A stretch of 64,000 bases of DNA from Actinomadura barringtoniae (GTDB lineage: Bacteria > Actinomycetota > Actinomycetes > Streptosporangiales > Streptosporangiaceae): positions 27,640 through 91,639 of the forward strand of contig NZ_JAGEOJ010000033.1 of NCBI RefSeq assembly GCF_017573505.1, written 5' to 3'. Each line of letters opens with the position of its first letter. The first letter of the stretch is position 1. Of this stretch, positions 42,143 through 51,155 are shown in pieces. The notes under the pieces are model-generated. The model was not told where the DNA came from and searched no databases. It saw only the letters and a program-made list of their open reading frames with translations. The position numbers and the translations under genes are program-made.

Positions 42143-45085
42143 ATGTATCCCGAGTTGACTCTTCCGCTGGTCGCGGCGGCCGTGCTGCTGGCCGGCTTCG
42201 TGATCTTCCTCGTGGTCTTCAGGCCCGTACTGCGGCGGCTCGCCCTGCGGCAGGTGTCCCGGCGCCCGGGCGAACTGATGCTGGTCGTCGCCGGGTCGCT
42301 GCTCGGGACCGCGCTCATCGTGGCCAGCCTCACGGTCGGCGACTCGCTCGATCGTTCGGTGCGCCAGACCGCCTACGACTCACTGGGGCAGGTGGACGAG
42401 TACGTCAGGTCGCCGTCGGCGGCGGTGGGCGACGAGGCGGCGTTCCGGCTCGGGCCGCTGCGGCAGAATCCCGACGTCGATGGGGTCCTCACCATGCGTG
42501 GGACCGGGACCGCCGCGTCGGTGCTGTCCGGCGGGCGGCGGGTGGCCGAGCCGCGTGTGCTGGCCTGGGAGCTGGACTTCGGTGCGGCTGCGAGGTTCGG
42601 CGCACCCCATCGGTCCGGGCTGGCGGTAGCTAACCCGGGACCGGGGCGGGTGGTCGTGAACGGCAACCTGGCCACATCCTTGGGAGCCAAGGTGGGCGAT
42701 CGGGTCACGTTCTACGGTTACGGGCGCGGCATGGACGCGACGATCTCCGCCGTCGTACCGGCCACCGGCCTGGGCGGCATCGGCGTGGGCGCGGCCGTGA
42801 ACCGCGACGCCTTCTTCTTGCCCGGAACGCTGAGCGGCCTGGCGCGTCAGGCAGGACAGGAGATCAGCACGACCACGTTCATCTCCAACCGCGGAGGTGT
42901 CGAGGACGGAGCGCGGCTCACCGGCACCGTCTCCGACCAGGCGCGCGGTCTGCTCGGCCCGCTCGCCGCCGCGCGCGGCGCCGACCTGCAGAAGCCGAAG
43001 CAGGAGGTGCTCGACCAGGCCCGGCAGACCGGCGACGCTCTGGGGTCGCTCTTCCTGTTCGTGGCGAGCTTCAGCATCATCGCCGGGATCCTGCTGATCG
43101 TGAACATCTTCGTGATGCTCATCGAGGAGCGCAAAGGCCAGCTCGGCGTCCTCCGCGCGATCGGCATGCGCCGCCGGCGAGTGTCGCACGAGCTGATGAT
43201 CGAGGGGAGCCTCTACACGGTCGTCGCGGTGTCGCTCGGCGGCCTGGTCGGCCTGGGAATCGGCCGTATCGTCGTGGCGCTGGCCGTGCGCATCTTCAAC
43301 GGCTTCAACGACACCGGCAACCAGCTGTCGGTGATCTTCGCCGTGACGCCCACGAGCATGATCAACGGGATTGCGGCGGGGTTCCTCATCGCGCTGCTGG
43401 CGGTGACGATCACCAGCGTGCGCATCGCGCGTACCAACATCATCTCGGCGATCCGCGACCTGGCCCCCGCGCCCCGGGGAGGAGCGCGCCGTAGGTCCAC
43501 CCTCCTGTCCGCTGCCGGCACCGTGGCCCTGGTCGTGGTGTCGGTGCCCGTGGTCGCCCATGGGGTCGGGATGCAGGTCTACCTGCTGCCCGCGCTCGCC
43601 GTCGTGGCAGCCGTTCCGCTCCTGCGCCGCTTCTGGCCCGCACGACCCGTCCACACCGCCGTCGGCCTCGCGCTCTTCGTCTGGGGGCTGATCGCGCACC
43701 TGGTCCGGCCGCACCTGTTCGACGACGCCTCCACCGGCACGTTCATCGTCCAGGGGTGCATGCTGACCTTCGCCTCCGTGCTGCTGATCAGCCAGCACCA
43801 GGACGTGCTGCTGTACCCCCTGCGGCGGCTCATGCGGCGGCCGTCGCAGACCGGCCTCGCGACCCGGCTCGCCGTCGCCTACCCGACCGCCAAGCGCTTC
43901 CAGACCGGCGCGACGCTGGCGATGTACTGCATCGTGATCTTCGTGGTCGTGCTCCTCACACAGATCTCGGCGATCATCGACGCCGGCGTCCAGAGTGAGG
44001 TGACCAAGGCCGCCGCGGGCTGGAGCCTGCGCGCCGACCACAATCCGGCCGTGCCCTGGCCTGACGCCGCCCGGGCGGTCACGGCAGGGCCGTTCGCGGG
44101 ACAGGTCGCCAAGGCGGCGACCCTGGTGAGCGGGGATGCGCTCGCCGACGACCCGCTCCGGCGCACGGCGAAGGACCTGCCGGTGGTCGCGGTGGGCCTC
44201 CCGGACGACATCGCCGCGGCACCGCCCGCGCTCAACGACCGGCTGTCGTCCCTGCCCGACGACGCCGCCGCGTGGCGCCTGGTGCTGCGCGATCCGTCGT
44301 ACGTGCTGATCGACACCTTCTACGGCGCCACCGGCGGCCCCCAGGGCAAACCGCCGCGAGCCGGATCGAAGCTGGTCATCACCGATCCACAGACCGGCAG
44401 AAGCTACAACCGTACGGTCGCCGGGATCCTGACCGACGGCATCGTCTTCTACGGCGTCGGAGGCGCCGAACCCCGCCGGTATCCGGTCCTGATGAGCCAG
44501 CCCGCGGTGACGGGTCTCCTGGGAACCGAGGCACGGCCCTCCAGCCTGCTCCTGCGGCTCGCGCCGGGCGCCGATGTCGAGCGGGTCGGTTCACAATTGC
44601 AGGGCCAGTTCCTCGCTCAAGGCATGGTCACGACCGATCTCGCCCAACGAGTCCGGGACAACTTCACCGCCAGCCAGCAGTTCTTCACTCTGATGCGCGG
44701 TTACCTGGCGCTCGGCCTGCTGATCGGCGTGACGGGACTCGGCGTCATCATGGTGCGCGCCGTACGAGAACGGCGCCGCACCATCGCCGTCCTGCGAGCG
44801 TTGGGCTTCCAAGCCCGCACGGTCCGGAGCTCCTTCTACGCCGAGAGCACCTTCGTCGCCTTCGAGGGCGTGGTCATCGGGACCCTTCTGGGTGTGCTGA
44901 CCACCTGGCTGCTCTATCAGAACAGCCCCAGCTTCGGATCGCTCAACGCGCCCTATCCCATCGCCTGGACACAGCTCGCAGTCATCATCGGAGGAACATT
45001 GGCCGCGTCCCTGCTCGCCACGGTGGGCCCCGCCCGCCGAGCAGCCCGCATCCGCCCAGCGATCGCCCTCCGTATCAGCGACTGA
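42143..45085 (+). CDS. FtsX-like ABC transporter permease
   Basis: A 980-residue membrane protein. An N-terminal TM (TLPLVAAAVLLAGFVIFLVVF) leads to a large extracytoplasmic domain. Then come a first FtsX core (about residues 305-435, FLFVASFSIIAGILLIVNIFVMLIEERKGQLGVLRAIGMRR), several middle TMs, a second extracytoplasmic domain and a final FtsX core (RGYLALGLLIGVTGLGVIMVRAVRERRRTIAVLRALGF). This fits actinobacterial macrolide- or lipoprotein-type exporters that pull substrates from the outer leaflet. With its ATPase it is complete. Substrate unknown. Confidence 0.93.
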   Translation: MYPELTLPLVAAAVLLAGFVIFLVVFRPVLRRLALRQVSRRPGELMLVVAGSLLGTALIVASLTVGDSLDRSVRQTAYDSLGQVDEYVRSPSAAVGDEAAFRLGPLRQNPDVDGVLTMRGTGTAASVLSGGRRVAEPRVLAWELDFGAAARFGAPHRSGLAVANPGPGRVVVNGNLATSLGAKVGDRVTFYGYGRGMDATISAVVPATGLGGIGVGAAVNRDAFFLPGTLSGLARQAGQEISTTTFISNRGGVEDGARLTGTVSDQARGLLGPLAAARGADLQKPKQEVLDQARQTGDALGSLFLFVASFSIIAGILLIVNIFVMLIEERKGQLGVLRAIGMRRRRVSHELMIEGSLYTVVAVSLGGLVGLGIGRIVVALAVRIFNGFNDTGNQLSVIFAVTPTSMINGIAAGFLIALLAVTITSVRIARTNIISAIRDLAPAPRGGARRRSTLLSAAGTVALVVVSVPVVAHGVGMQVYLLPALAVVAAVPLLRRFWPARPVHTAVGLALFVWGLIAHLVRPHLFDDASTGTFIVQGCMLTFASVLLISQHQDVLLYPLRRLMRRPSQTGLATRLAVAYPTAKRFQTGATLAMYCIVIFVVVLLTQISAIIDAGVQSEVTKAAAGWSLRADHNPAVPWPDAARAVTAGPFAGQVAKAATLVSGDALADDPLRRTAKDLPVVAVGLPDDIAAAPPALNDRLSSLPDDAAAWRLVLRDPSYVLIDTFYGATGGPQGKPPRAGSKLVITDPQTGRSYNRTVAGILTDGIVFYGVGGAEPRRYPVLMSQPAVTGLLGTEARPSSLLLRLAPGADVERVGSQLQGQFLAQGMVTTDLAQRVRDNFTASQQFFTLMRGYLALGLLIGVTGLGVIMVRAVRERRRTIAVLRALGFQARTVRSSFYAESTFVAFEGVVIGTLLGVLTTWLLYQNSPSFGSLNAPYPIAWTQLAVIIGGTLAASLLATVGPARRAARIRPAIALRISD

Positions 45086-45177
45086 CCACGCCACGTCCCG
45101 AGCCGGGCTCAAAGCTCGCGAGGCAAGCCCGTAGCGAGGCCGCGGCCACCTGGCCGGAAAGCTCGGCCACGGAGGCC

Positions 45178-45430
45178 ATGGCGAAGGAGTTTCAGGCTTC
45201 CATCGTGGTCATTGCCGCCTCGGCTCATGCGCTCGACGCGCTGTACGGCTCGACTGTGATCTCTCCCGCGCTTCGCGCGCAGTGCACGAGCAAGGGGACC
45301 AAGCGTCACGGCAAGATTCGTGAAGCTCAAACACGCCGTCAGACTGGCCCGGCCAATGGGAACAGCCGATGGCCGGTCGACGATCTCGAAGGTGCTTGGC
45401 GGTCTCCTGAGGAGCCGGACAGCAGAGTGA
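45178..45430 (+). pseudogene. Frameshifted hypothetical gene fragment
   Basis: A segment reads MAKEFQASIVVIAASAHALDALYG with coding-like composition. A likely continuation, VKLKHAVRLARPMGTADGR, is in another frame and ends at TGA 45430. I take this as a short decayed gene without known function. It occupies the otherwise empty stretch between the ABC permease and GAPDH. Confidence 0.35.
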
Positions 45431-45457
45431 GGGCCGAGTGCTGGGTCGGCCCTCACA
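45428..45457 (-). terminator. Terminator hairpin downstream of GAPDH
   Basis: GTGAGGGCCGA (45428-45438) and TCGGCCCTCAC (45447-45457) form a perfect 11-bp stem with an 8-nt loop, 16 bp beyond the GAPDH stop on the minus strand. Confidence 0.8.
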
Positions 45458-45472
45458 GGGTCGGTGATGGGG

Positions 45473-46471
45473 TCAGTCGTTTTCGGAGACGTGTTCGATG
45501 AGGTCGCCGAGGCGGCAGGTGTAGCCCCATTCGTTGTCGTACCAGCCGAAGATCTTCACCAGGTCGCCGCTGGACTGGGTGAGCGGGGCGTCGAAGACGC
45601 AGGACGAGGCGTCGCCGATGACGTCGCGGGAGACGATCGGGTGGGTGTTGTAGCGGATGATCCCGGCCATCGGCCCGGCCGCGGCGTCAGCGAACGCTTG
45701 GTTGATCTCGTCGGCGGTCGCCGGTCGTTCGAGCAGGCAGGCGAGGTCGACGAGCGAGCCGTCCTCGACGGGGACGCGCAAGGCCATGCCGTCGAACTTG
45801 CCGGCGAGGTCCGGGATGACCGCTCCGACGGAACGCGCCGCGCCGGTGCTGGTCGGGATCATGTTCACGGCCGCTGAACGGGCGCGGTGCAGGTCCTTGT
45901 GCGGGGAGTCCAGCAGGTTCTGGTCGTTGGTGTATCCATGCACGGTCGTCATGTAGCCCCTGGCCACGCCGAACGCGTCGTGCAGCACCTTGGCCATGGG
46001 CGCGACGCAGTTGGTGGTGCAGGAGGCGTTGGAGATCACCGAATGCCGGACGGGGTCGTAGGACTGCTCGTTCACGCCCATCACGATCGTGGCGTCCATG
46101 TCCTTGCCGGGTGCGGAGATGATCACCTTGCGGGCGCCGGACTTCAGGTGCACCGCGGCGTCGTCGCGGCGCCGGAACCTGCCGGTGGACTCGATCACGA
46201 TCTCGGCTCCGTGCGCACCCCAGTCCAGGTCGGAGGGGTCGCGGTGCGAGGTCACCGGGAGCCGGCGGCCATCGATGACCAGCGCGGCGTCGTCGTGCTC
46301 GACCTGATGGTCCAGCCGTCCGTACGTGGAGTCGTACATCAGCAGATGCGCCAGCGTGGCGGTGTCGGTGATGTCGTTGATCGCCGCGACTTCGTGCCCG
46401 TGTTCCAGCGCGAAGCGCAGGTAGTTGCGGCCGATGCGGCCGAACCCGTTGATTCCGATCGGAGGGGTCAT
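45473..46471 (-). CDS. gap: Glyceraldehyde-3-phosphate dehydrogenase, type I
   Basis: Converts glyceraldehyde 3-phosphate to 1,3-bisphosphoglycerate in glycolysis. The 332-residue enzyme has GINGFGRIGRN for NAD, INDITD at residues 31-36 (Asp at the NAD-specific position), catalytic Cys 151 in SNASCTTNC, His 178 in TTVHGYTND, and NEWGY near the C-terminus. It lies alone inside a dormancy-type block and not beside pgk or tpi, so it may be a second copy for low-oxygen metabolism (inference). The ATG at 46471 has AGGAGA upstream. Confidence 0.96.
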   Translation of the reverse strand: MTPPIGINGFGRIGRNYLRFALEHGHEVAAINDITDTATLAHLLMYDSTYGRLDHQVEHDDAALVIDGRRLPVTSHRDPSDLDWGAHGAEIVIESTGRFRRRDDAAVHLKSGARKVIISAPGKDMDATIVMGVNEQSYDPVRHSVISNASCTTNCVAPMAKVLHDAFGVARGYMTTVHGYTNDQNLLDSPHKDLHRARSAAVNMIPTSTGAARSVGAVIPDLAGKFDGMALRVPVEDGSLVDLACLLERPATADEINQAFADAAAGPMAGIIRYNTHPIVSRDVIGDASSCVFDAPLTQSSGDLVKIFGWYDNEWGYTCRLGDLIEHVSEND

Positions 46472-46490
46472 GTCGGTCTCCTGTAGGTGA

Positions 46491-46583
46491 TCAATAGGGG
46501 AGGAGGTGGCCTGCAGGCGTGCGGCGGTCCAACGGTGCGGGATGCGGCCGCCGGACGGGCTTGGAGATCCTGATCTGCTTCAT
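46491..46583 (-). CDS. Possible 30-residue leader peptide upstream of GAPDH
   Basis: ATG 46583 follows GAGGAG at a good distance, and 30 codons (starting MKQIRISKPVRRPH) run to TGA, 19 bp before the GAPDH start. It is Arg/Pro/His-rich, with no known family. It would be the first cistron of the gap message. This is a prediction from spacing and ribosome site only. Confidence 0.35.
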   Translation of the reverse strand: MKQIRISKPVRRPHPAPLDRRTPAGHLLPY

Positions 46584-46738
46584 GGCCTGCTCCTCTGTGC
46601 GGCGGATCACCGGGTCCGGTGTCCGGAGTGAGCTGCCTCACAGACTTGTCCGATGCGCTTCCTCGTCCTACAGCCGGAAGCCCTGAGGTCTGACGGTCCT
46701 CGGGTCCGTGTGTCCTGGGACTGACGGATCTCTGGGAA

Positions 46739-46753
46739 GGGACCTTCAGCACG
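46739..46753. promoter_or_regulatory. DosR-like box (moderate)
   Basis: GGGACCTTCAGCACG keeps GGGACCTT (11 of 15 positions overall). It lies between the GAPDH unit (minus) and the small Cys-rich gene (plus), 85 bp before the latter. Confidence 0.45.
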
Positions 46754-46837
46754 GGCGTGACGCAGCTCACAGAGAGAAGGTCGAGGCAGTGGACGTCCCG
46801 CACATGCCGGGGCCAGGGAGAGACGCAGGTGATCACG

Positions 46838-47038
46838 ATGACGACCATGACCCTCGAACAGCAGACCCGCCCCGCACCGTTGAACGAGGCCTACTTCACC
46901 CGTGCCGCACGCGATCTCGGGGACCATCACCTGGGCGCCGGGCACGCCTGCGCGTGCTGTGCGCGGGCATGGCCATGTCCCAAGGCACTGGCGGCCGCGT
47001 TCATTCTCGACATGCACGACAGTGGCACCACCGTATGA
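46838..47038 (+). CDS. Small Cys-rich hypothetical protein
   Basis: A 66-residue protein from ATG 46838 with a dense HACACCARAWPCP segment in the middle (four Cys and one His within 17 residues, HLGAGHACACCARAWPC). This could hold a metal or Fe-S cluster. The C-terminus is hydrophobic. No family is recognised. A DosR-like box lies upstream, and it sits between GAPDH and a CBS pseudogene in the dormancy block. Confidence 0.55.
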   Translation: MTTMTLEQQTRPAPLNEAYFTRAARDLGDHHLGAGHACACCARAWPCPKALAAAFILDMHDSGTTV

Positions 47039-47114
47039 ACGGGATTCCTCCGCCAATTGATCGCAGGCCGGCTCGGCAGCGCCCGCATCACCTTCGACGG
47101 TGAGGCGGGCGATG

Positions 47115-47427
47115 TCATGTCGGGCGTTCGGCCGGGAGAGCATGACGCTCAGTCGGGTGGGAGAACGCTATGACCCGTGTGCATGCCGGACGCCTGCAGT
47201 GGAAGCACAGGCTCGATCCGGTCGGCTCCCGGTTGGCGGCGAGGAGCTGAACGTCGATGACGCCGACGAAGCGCCCCGTCCTTGCCGACGACCGGGAGGT
47301 GATGGACATGCGCCCTGGCCATGAGCTCCCAGGCCATCAGCATCGAGTCGTCCGGCGTGATCGTGAGCGGCTCGGTGGTCATCATCTGAGACACGGGCCG
47401 TTCCTCCACTGCCTTCCGCGTGTTCAT
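47115..47427 (-). pseudogene. Frameshifted single-CBS-domain protein
   Basis: The first frame gives MMTTEPLTITPDDSMLMAWE and HVHHLPVVGKDG, a CBS-domain start. The reading then continues in another frame as RFVGVIDVQLLAANREP, followed by a tail. Removing one G from the GGGG run (cccc at 47274-47277 on the plus strand) would restore one protein. It is therefore a one-base insertion, either a real mutation or a sequencing error. The start at 47427 has GGGAGGG upstream. The intact form would resemble CBS proteins of DosR-type loci. Confidence 0.7.
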
Positions 47428-47514
47428 CCGCCCTCCCGGTATGCGGGTCGTGGCCATGGCACCAGCCTCGGTGTCTTCTGGCGCGGGCGGATGGGCGATA
47501 AGTCCTTTTGGCGG

Positions 47515-47529
47515 CAGACCTTTGGCCCT
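47515..47529. promoter_or_regulatory. DosR-like box (strong)
   Basis: CAGACCTTTGGCCCT matches 13 of 15 positions of GGGACCTTTGGCCCT. It lies 60 bp before the nitroreductase start and 88 bp before the divergent CBS gene. Confidence 0.68.
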
Positions 47530-47588
47530 GCCGATGATCATCGGGCGTTGATGGACTGGTGTTCCAGGCAGGGAGGGAGCCCGTCGTC

Positions 47589-48620
47589 ATGGAGCACAGC
47601 CAGAGATCAACCCAGGGGCGGGCGGATGACCGGCGCGCGTTCGATGTGCGCTCCGCGGTCGAGGCAGCCACCTGGGCGCCTTCGGTGCACAACACCCAGC
47701 CGTGGTCGTTCTCCACCGACGGCGACCGGATCAGCCTGCGAGCCGATTCCGACCGCAGGCTCACCGTGGCCGACCCGGACGGCCGGGAAATGCTGATCAG
47801 CTGTGGCGCCGCACTGTTCACCCTGCGGGTGGCGGTACGGGACCAAGGTCATGAGCCCGAGGTCCGGCTCCTGCCGGATCCCGATCGGCCTCACTTGCTC
47901 GCCGACCTGCATCTGGGGCTGCGCATCCCCGGTAAGTCGGACGACAACAGCCATCTGTACGAGCAGATCCGCCGCCGGCGGACGCATCGCGGAGGCTTCA
48001 AACCGGAGCCGGTGGACGAGTCGCTGCTGGCGCTGCTCCGGCACGAGGCTCAGCGGGAGGGCGCCACGTTCCGCGTTCTGACCGACACTCACACCCGCAA
48101 CGCCGTGGCGGCGCTCACGGCCGCCGCGGAGCACATGCATCACCTGAACCCCGCGTACGCGGGCGAACTGGCTCGCTGGGCTCCGGCGCCCGGCAGCGTT
48201 CGCCGCGAAGGCGTGACCGAGAGCGCCTATCCACGGGAGACGCCGCCGACCGATCCGCATTTCGCGGGACGGGACTTCGCGAGAGGGCATGGCTGGGGTG
48301 CCGAGCCCGCCATCCTCGACTGGCTTGAGGAGCCTGTCGTCGGTGTGGCGTGCACGCTCTCGACCAAGAGGGGCACACCCCAGGACTGGCTTCATGCGGG
48401 GCAGGCACTGCAACGCGTCCTCCTGCGCGCCACGCAGCACGGCGACCTCGCAGCCGCGTTCCACACGCAGGCGCTGGAGGTGCCCGCGCTGCGCGAGGTC
48501 ATCCGGACGCAGTTCTGCGCAGGCGATCATCCGCAGATGGTCCTGCGCCTGGGCACGGCCGGCGACAAGTTCGAAAGCGTCCGCCGCCCCGTCGACCAGG
48601 TGCTCACCCACGAGAGCTGA
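47589..48620 (+). CDS. Acg-family nitroreductase-like protein
   Basis: A 343-residue tandem nitroreductase-fold protein. It has AATWAPSVHNTQPWSF, the typical FMN-binding opening, plus RRTHRGGF and the Acg-type VACTLSTKRGTPQDWLHAGQALQRVLL. Members such as Rv2032 (Acg), Rv3127 and Rv3131 are strongly DosR-induced. Some bind FMN as a lid-covered store rather than acting as reductases. The ATG at 47589 has GGAGGG upstream. The zinc alcohol dehydrogenase follows after 32 bp, probably in one operon, behind the box at 47515. Confidence 0.92.
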   Translation: MEHSQRSTQGRADDRRAFDVRSAVEAATWAPSVHNTQPWSFSTDGDRISLRADSDRRLTVADPDGREMLISCGAALFTLRVAVRDQGHEPEVRLLPDPDRPHLLADLHLGLRIPGKSDDNSHLYEQIRRRRTHRGGFKPEPVDESLLALLRHEAQREGATFRVLTDTHTRNAVAALTAAAEHMHHLNPAYAGELARWAPAPGSVRREGVTESAYPRETPPTDPHFAGRDFARGHGWGAEPAILDWLEEPVVGVACTLSTKRGTPQDWLHAGQALQRVLLRATQHGDLAAAFHTQALEVPALREVIRTQFCAGDHPQMVLRLGTAGDKFESVRRPVDQVLTHES

Positions 48621-48652
48621 CATCACTTCCCACTCCGAGCAAGGAGAAGCTC

Positions 48653-49693
48653 ATGCGCGCGATGGTCTATCACGGCCCCGGCAACAAGTCGTGGGAGGAA
48701 GTCCCCAAGCCGCAGATCATCGAACCGGGCGACGCGATCGTGCGCGTCGACGCGGTGACGATCTGCGGCACCGACCTGCACATCCTCAAGGGCGACGTAC
48801 CGGCCGTGACCGATGGGCGCATCCTCGGCCACGAGGCCGTCGGCACCGTCGAAGACATCGGCCCCGGAGTCAAGACGATCAAGCCTGGCGACCAGGTCCT
48901 GGTCTCCTGCATCACCTCCTGCGGAACCTGCCGGTTCTGCCGCGAAGGCCGCTATGGCCAGTGCCTGGGTGGCGGCGGCTGGATCCTCGGCCACAAGATC
49001 GACGGAACGCAGGCCGAGTACGTGCGCGTCCCGTTCGCCGACACCTCCGTCCACGCGGTGCCCGAGGGCGTCGCCACACAGGACGTGCTGATGCTGGCCG
49101 ACATCCTCCCGACCGGCTACGAGGTCGGAGTGCTGAACGGCGGCGTCGGACCGGGCGACGTCGTGGCGATCGTCGGGGCCGGCCCGATCGGCCTGGCCGC
49201 CATCATGGGCGCCAGGCTCTACAGCCCCAGCCAGATCATCGCGATCGACCTCGCCGACAGCCGCCTGGAGGCCGCCAAGCAGTTCGGCGCGACGGTCACC
49301 GTGAACAACGCCCGGCAGGACCCCATGGCGGTCGTCCAGGAACTGACCGGCGGACTCGGGGCCGACACGACCGTCGAAGCCGTCGGCGTGCCCGAGACGT
49401 TCGAGCTCGCCGTCGCCCTCGCCAGGCCCGGCGGGCGGATCGCCAACATCGGCGTGCACGGCAGGCCCGCCACGCTGCATCTCGAAGACCAGTGGATCCG
49501 CGACATCACCATGACCACGGGCCTGGTGGACACCTTCTCCACCCCGACCCTCCTGCGGCTGGTCGCCGGCCGTCAACTCGACGCGGGCCGCTTCGCGACC
49601 CATCACTTCGGCCTCGACGACTTCCCGAAGGCCTACGAGGTCTTCGGGAACGCCGCCGACACCGGAGCGTTGAAGGTCGTCGTCACCCGCTGA
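48653..49693 (+). CDS. Zinc-dependent alcohol dehydrogenase
   Basis: A 346-residue medium-chain dehydrogenase. Catalytic zinc ligands are Cys in ICGTDLH and His/Glu in GHEAVGT. The structural zinc cluster is CGTCRFCREGRYGQC. The NAD fold is IVGAGPIGL. Similar enzymes occur in hypoxia clusters of actinobacteria, where reducing an aldehyde or ketone would regenerate NAD. The ATG at 48653 follows AAGGAG. Its stop is 29 bp from the convergent WS/DGAT stop, across a short tandem repeat. Confidence 0.94.
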   Translation: MRAMVYHGPGNKSWEEVPKPQIIEPGDAIVRVDAVTICGTDLHILKGDVPAVTDGRILGHEAVGTVEDIGPGVKTIKPGDQVLVSCITSCGTCRFCREGRYGQCLGGGGWILGHKIDGTQAEYVRVPFADTSVHAVPEGVATQDVLMLADILPTGYEVGVLNGGVGPGDVVAIVGAGPIGLAAIMGARLYSPSQIIAIDLADSRLEAAKQFGATVTVNNARQDPMAVVQELTGGLGADTTVEAVGVPETFELAVALARPGGRIANIGVHGRPATLHLEDQWIRDITMTTGLVDTFSTPTLLRLVAGRQLDAGRFATHHFGLDDFPKAYEVFGNAADTGALKVVVTR

Positions 49694-49698
49694 ACCCG

Positions 49699-49734
49699 CT
49701 GAATCAGCTGAATCAGCTGAATCAGCTGAACCCG
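49699..49734. repeat. 9-bp tandem repeat between convergent genes
   Basis: Three copies of CTGAATCAG (49699-49725) and a fourth degenerate copy (CTGAACCCG) lie across the end of the WS/DGAT gene. They may reflect slippage. Confidence 0.85.
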
Positions 49735-51125
49735 CGTCCTCCACTCACCTCCGTCCGGGCTGCGAGGTCGGCGAAGCCGGCCTCGATGCCCTTGGTCAGC
49801 ACCTCCAGGTCCAAGGGCCCGTCGAAGTCGGCGGTGACGCCGAAGTAGAGGCGCCCGGTGTAGGAGAAGATCCCGATCGAGACGGCCACGCCCGCCGCCA
49901 GCGGAACGTACGGGTAGAGCTCGAGAACTCGGTGGCCCAGCACATAGAGGGGGAACGGCGGCCCAGGCACGTTGGTCGTGACCACCTGGAACAGCGGGCG
50001 CAGGGCCGAGAGGGCGGCGCGGGTGGACAGCGACAGCATGGTGGGGGCCGCCCCCGCGAGCTTGATCAGGGCATCGGCGCTGACGGCCTGGTGAGTGCTC
50101 TTCAGGTCGTCCATCTGCTCGCGGATCAGCTGGAGCCGTTCCAACGCGTCGGGCTCGCCGCAGGGAAGGGAGGCGATCAGTCCGGACACCTTGTTGTCGA
50201 GGACGCCGTGCTCGTCGGCACCACGCACGGAAACCGGGACCAAGGAGCGCAGCACGGTCTCGGCCTCGAGCCGCCCCTGCGAGGCCAGCAGCTCGCGGAG
50301 CCCGTGCGTGACCGCGGCGAGGACGATGTCGTTCACGGTGCCGCCGAGGACCTGCCTGATCCGCCGGACCTCATCGAGATCGGCGTGCGTCCAGACCCAG
50401 CTCCGATGAGGTCCGGCGGCGGGCGGCAGCGAGTCAGGGGCATGGTGGGCCATGCGTTCCACGCTGCGCGGGAGACCCGTCGAGAACCCGAGGACGGCCC
50501 TGACGCCGCCGCCCCGAAGGATCCTGGCGGGAATCCCAGGGACCTGGCGCAACGGTCCGGTGATCGAGTCCCGGAGGCCGTCGAAGGCCAGGCGGAGCGC
50601 GGAGGGCGGTGGCTCGGGACTGCGGAGCGGTACGACCTGGGCGCCCTCGGCCGGGGTCTCGGGGGACAGGTCGAAGAGAACGGTCATCAGGTCGCTGGCG
50701 GCGACGCCGTCCACCACGCAGTGGTGCACCTTGGCGATGATCGCCCAGTGGCCGTCCGCGAGACCTTCGACGCACCACAGTTCCCAGGGCGGCTTGCCCA
50801 TGTCGAGCGGCAGAGCGAGGACGCGGTCCGCCACCTGCCGGAACTCCTCCGGGCCGCCCGGCGGGGGAACGGCGGTGTGCCGCAGGTGATAGTCCAGCTG
50901 GAAGTGCGGATCGTCCGCCCAGACAGGGCGGCCGAGGTTCAGCGGGACCTTGACGACCTTCTGCAGGTAACGGGGGATCAGCATCATCCTGGCCCGGACC
51001 ATGGCGACAAGGTCCTCGTACGCCGGCGCGGGCCCTTCGAGCACGGTCACCGACGCGATGTGCATCGGCGTTCTGTACTGCTCGGCGAAGAACATCTCCG
51101 CGTCCAGAGCGCTCATTCTCTCCAT
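49722..51125 (-). CDS. Wax ester synthase/diacylglycerol acyltransferase (WS/DGAT)
   Basis: Makes triacylglycerol or wax esters from acyl-CoA at the membrane or lipid-body surface. The 467-residue protein opens MSALDAEMFFAE and has the catalytic HHCVVDG (residues 134-140). The C-terminal half has NVPGPPFPLYVLGHRVLELYP and GIFSYTGRLYFGV. Relatives such as Tgs1 (Rv3130c) are DosR-induced and store lipid in dormant cells. ATG 51125 is preceded by AAGGCGG. It follows the two KAS III genes at 30 bp, so the three form a lipid unit. Confidence 0.94.
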   Translation of the reverse strand: MERMSALDAEMFFAEQYRTPMHIASVTVLEGPAPAYEDLVAMVRARMMLIPRYLQKVVKVPLNLGRPVWADDPHFQLDYHLRHTAVPPPGGPEEFRQVADRVLALPLDMGKPPWELWCVEGLADGHWAIIAKVHHCVVDGVAASDLMTVLFDLSPETPAEGAQVVPLRSPEPPPSALRLAFDGLRDSITGPLRQVPGIPARILRGGGVRAVLGFSTGLPRSVERMAHHAPDSLPPAAGPHRSWVWTHADLDEVRRIRQVLGGTVNDIVLAAVTHGLRELLASQGRLEAETVLRSLVPVSVRGADEHGVLDNKVSGLIASLPCGEPDALERLQLIREQMDDLKSTHQAVSADALIKLAGAAPTMLSLSTRAALSALRPLFQVVTTNVPGPPFPLYVLGHRVLELYPYVPLAAGVAVSIGIFSYTGRLYFGVTADFDGPLDLEVLTKGIEAGFADLAARTEVSGGRGFS

Positions 51126-51155
51126 GACGCACCGCCTTCAGGTGGTGAACGGGGG

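Noticed and set aside
42380..44041. A 553-codon minus-strand frame opposite the ABC permease
   Set aside because: FtsX-type TM helices and motifs are on the plus strand, and the frame is Arg/Asp/His-rich without a domain.
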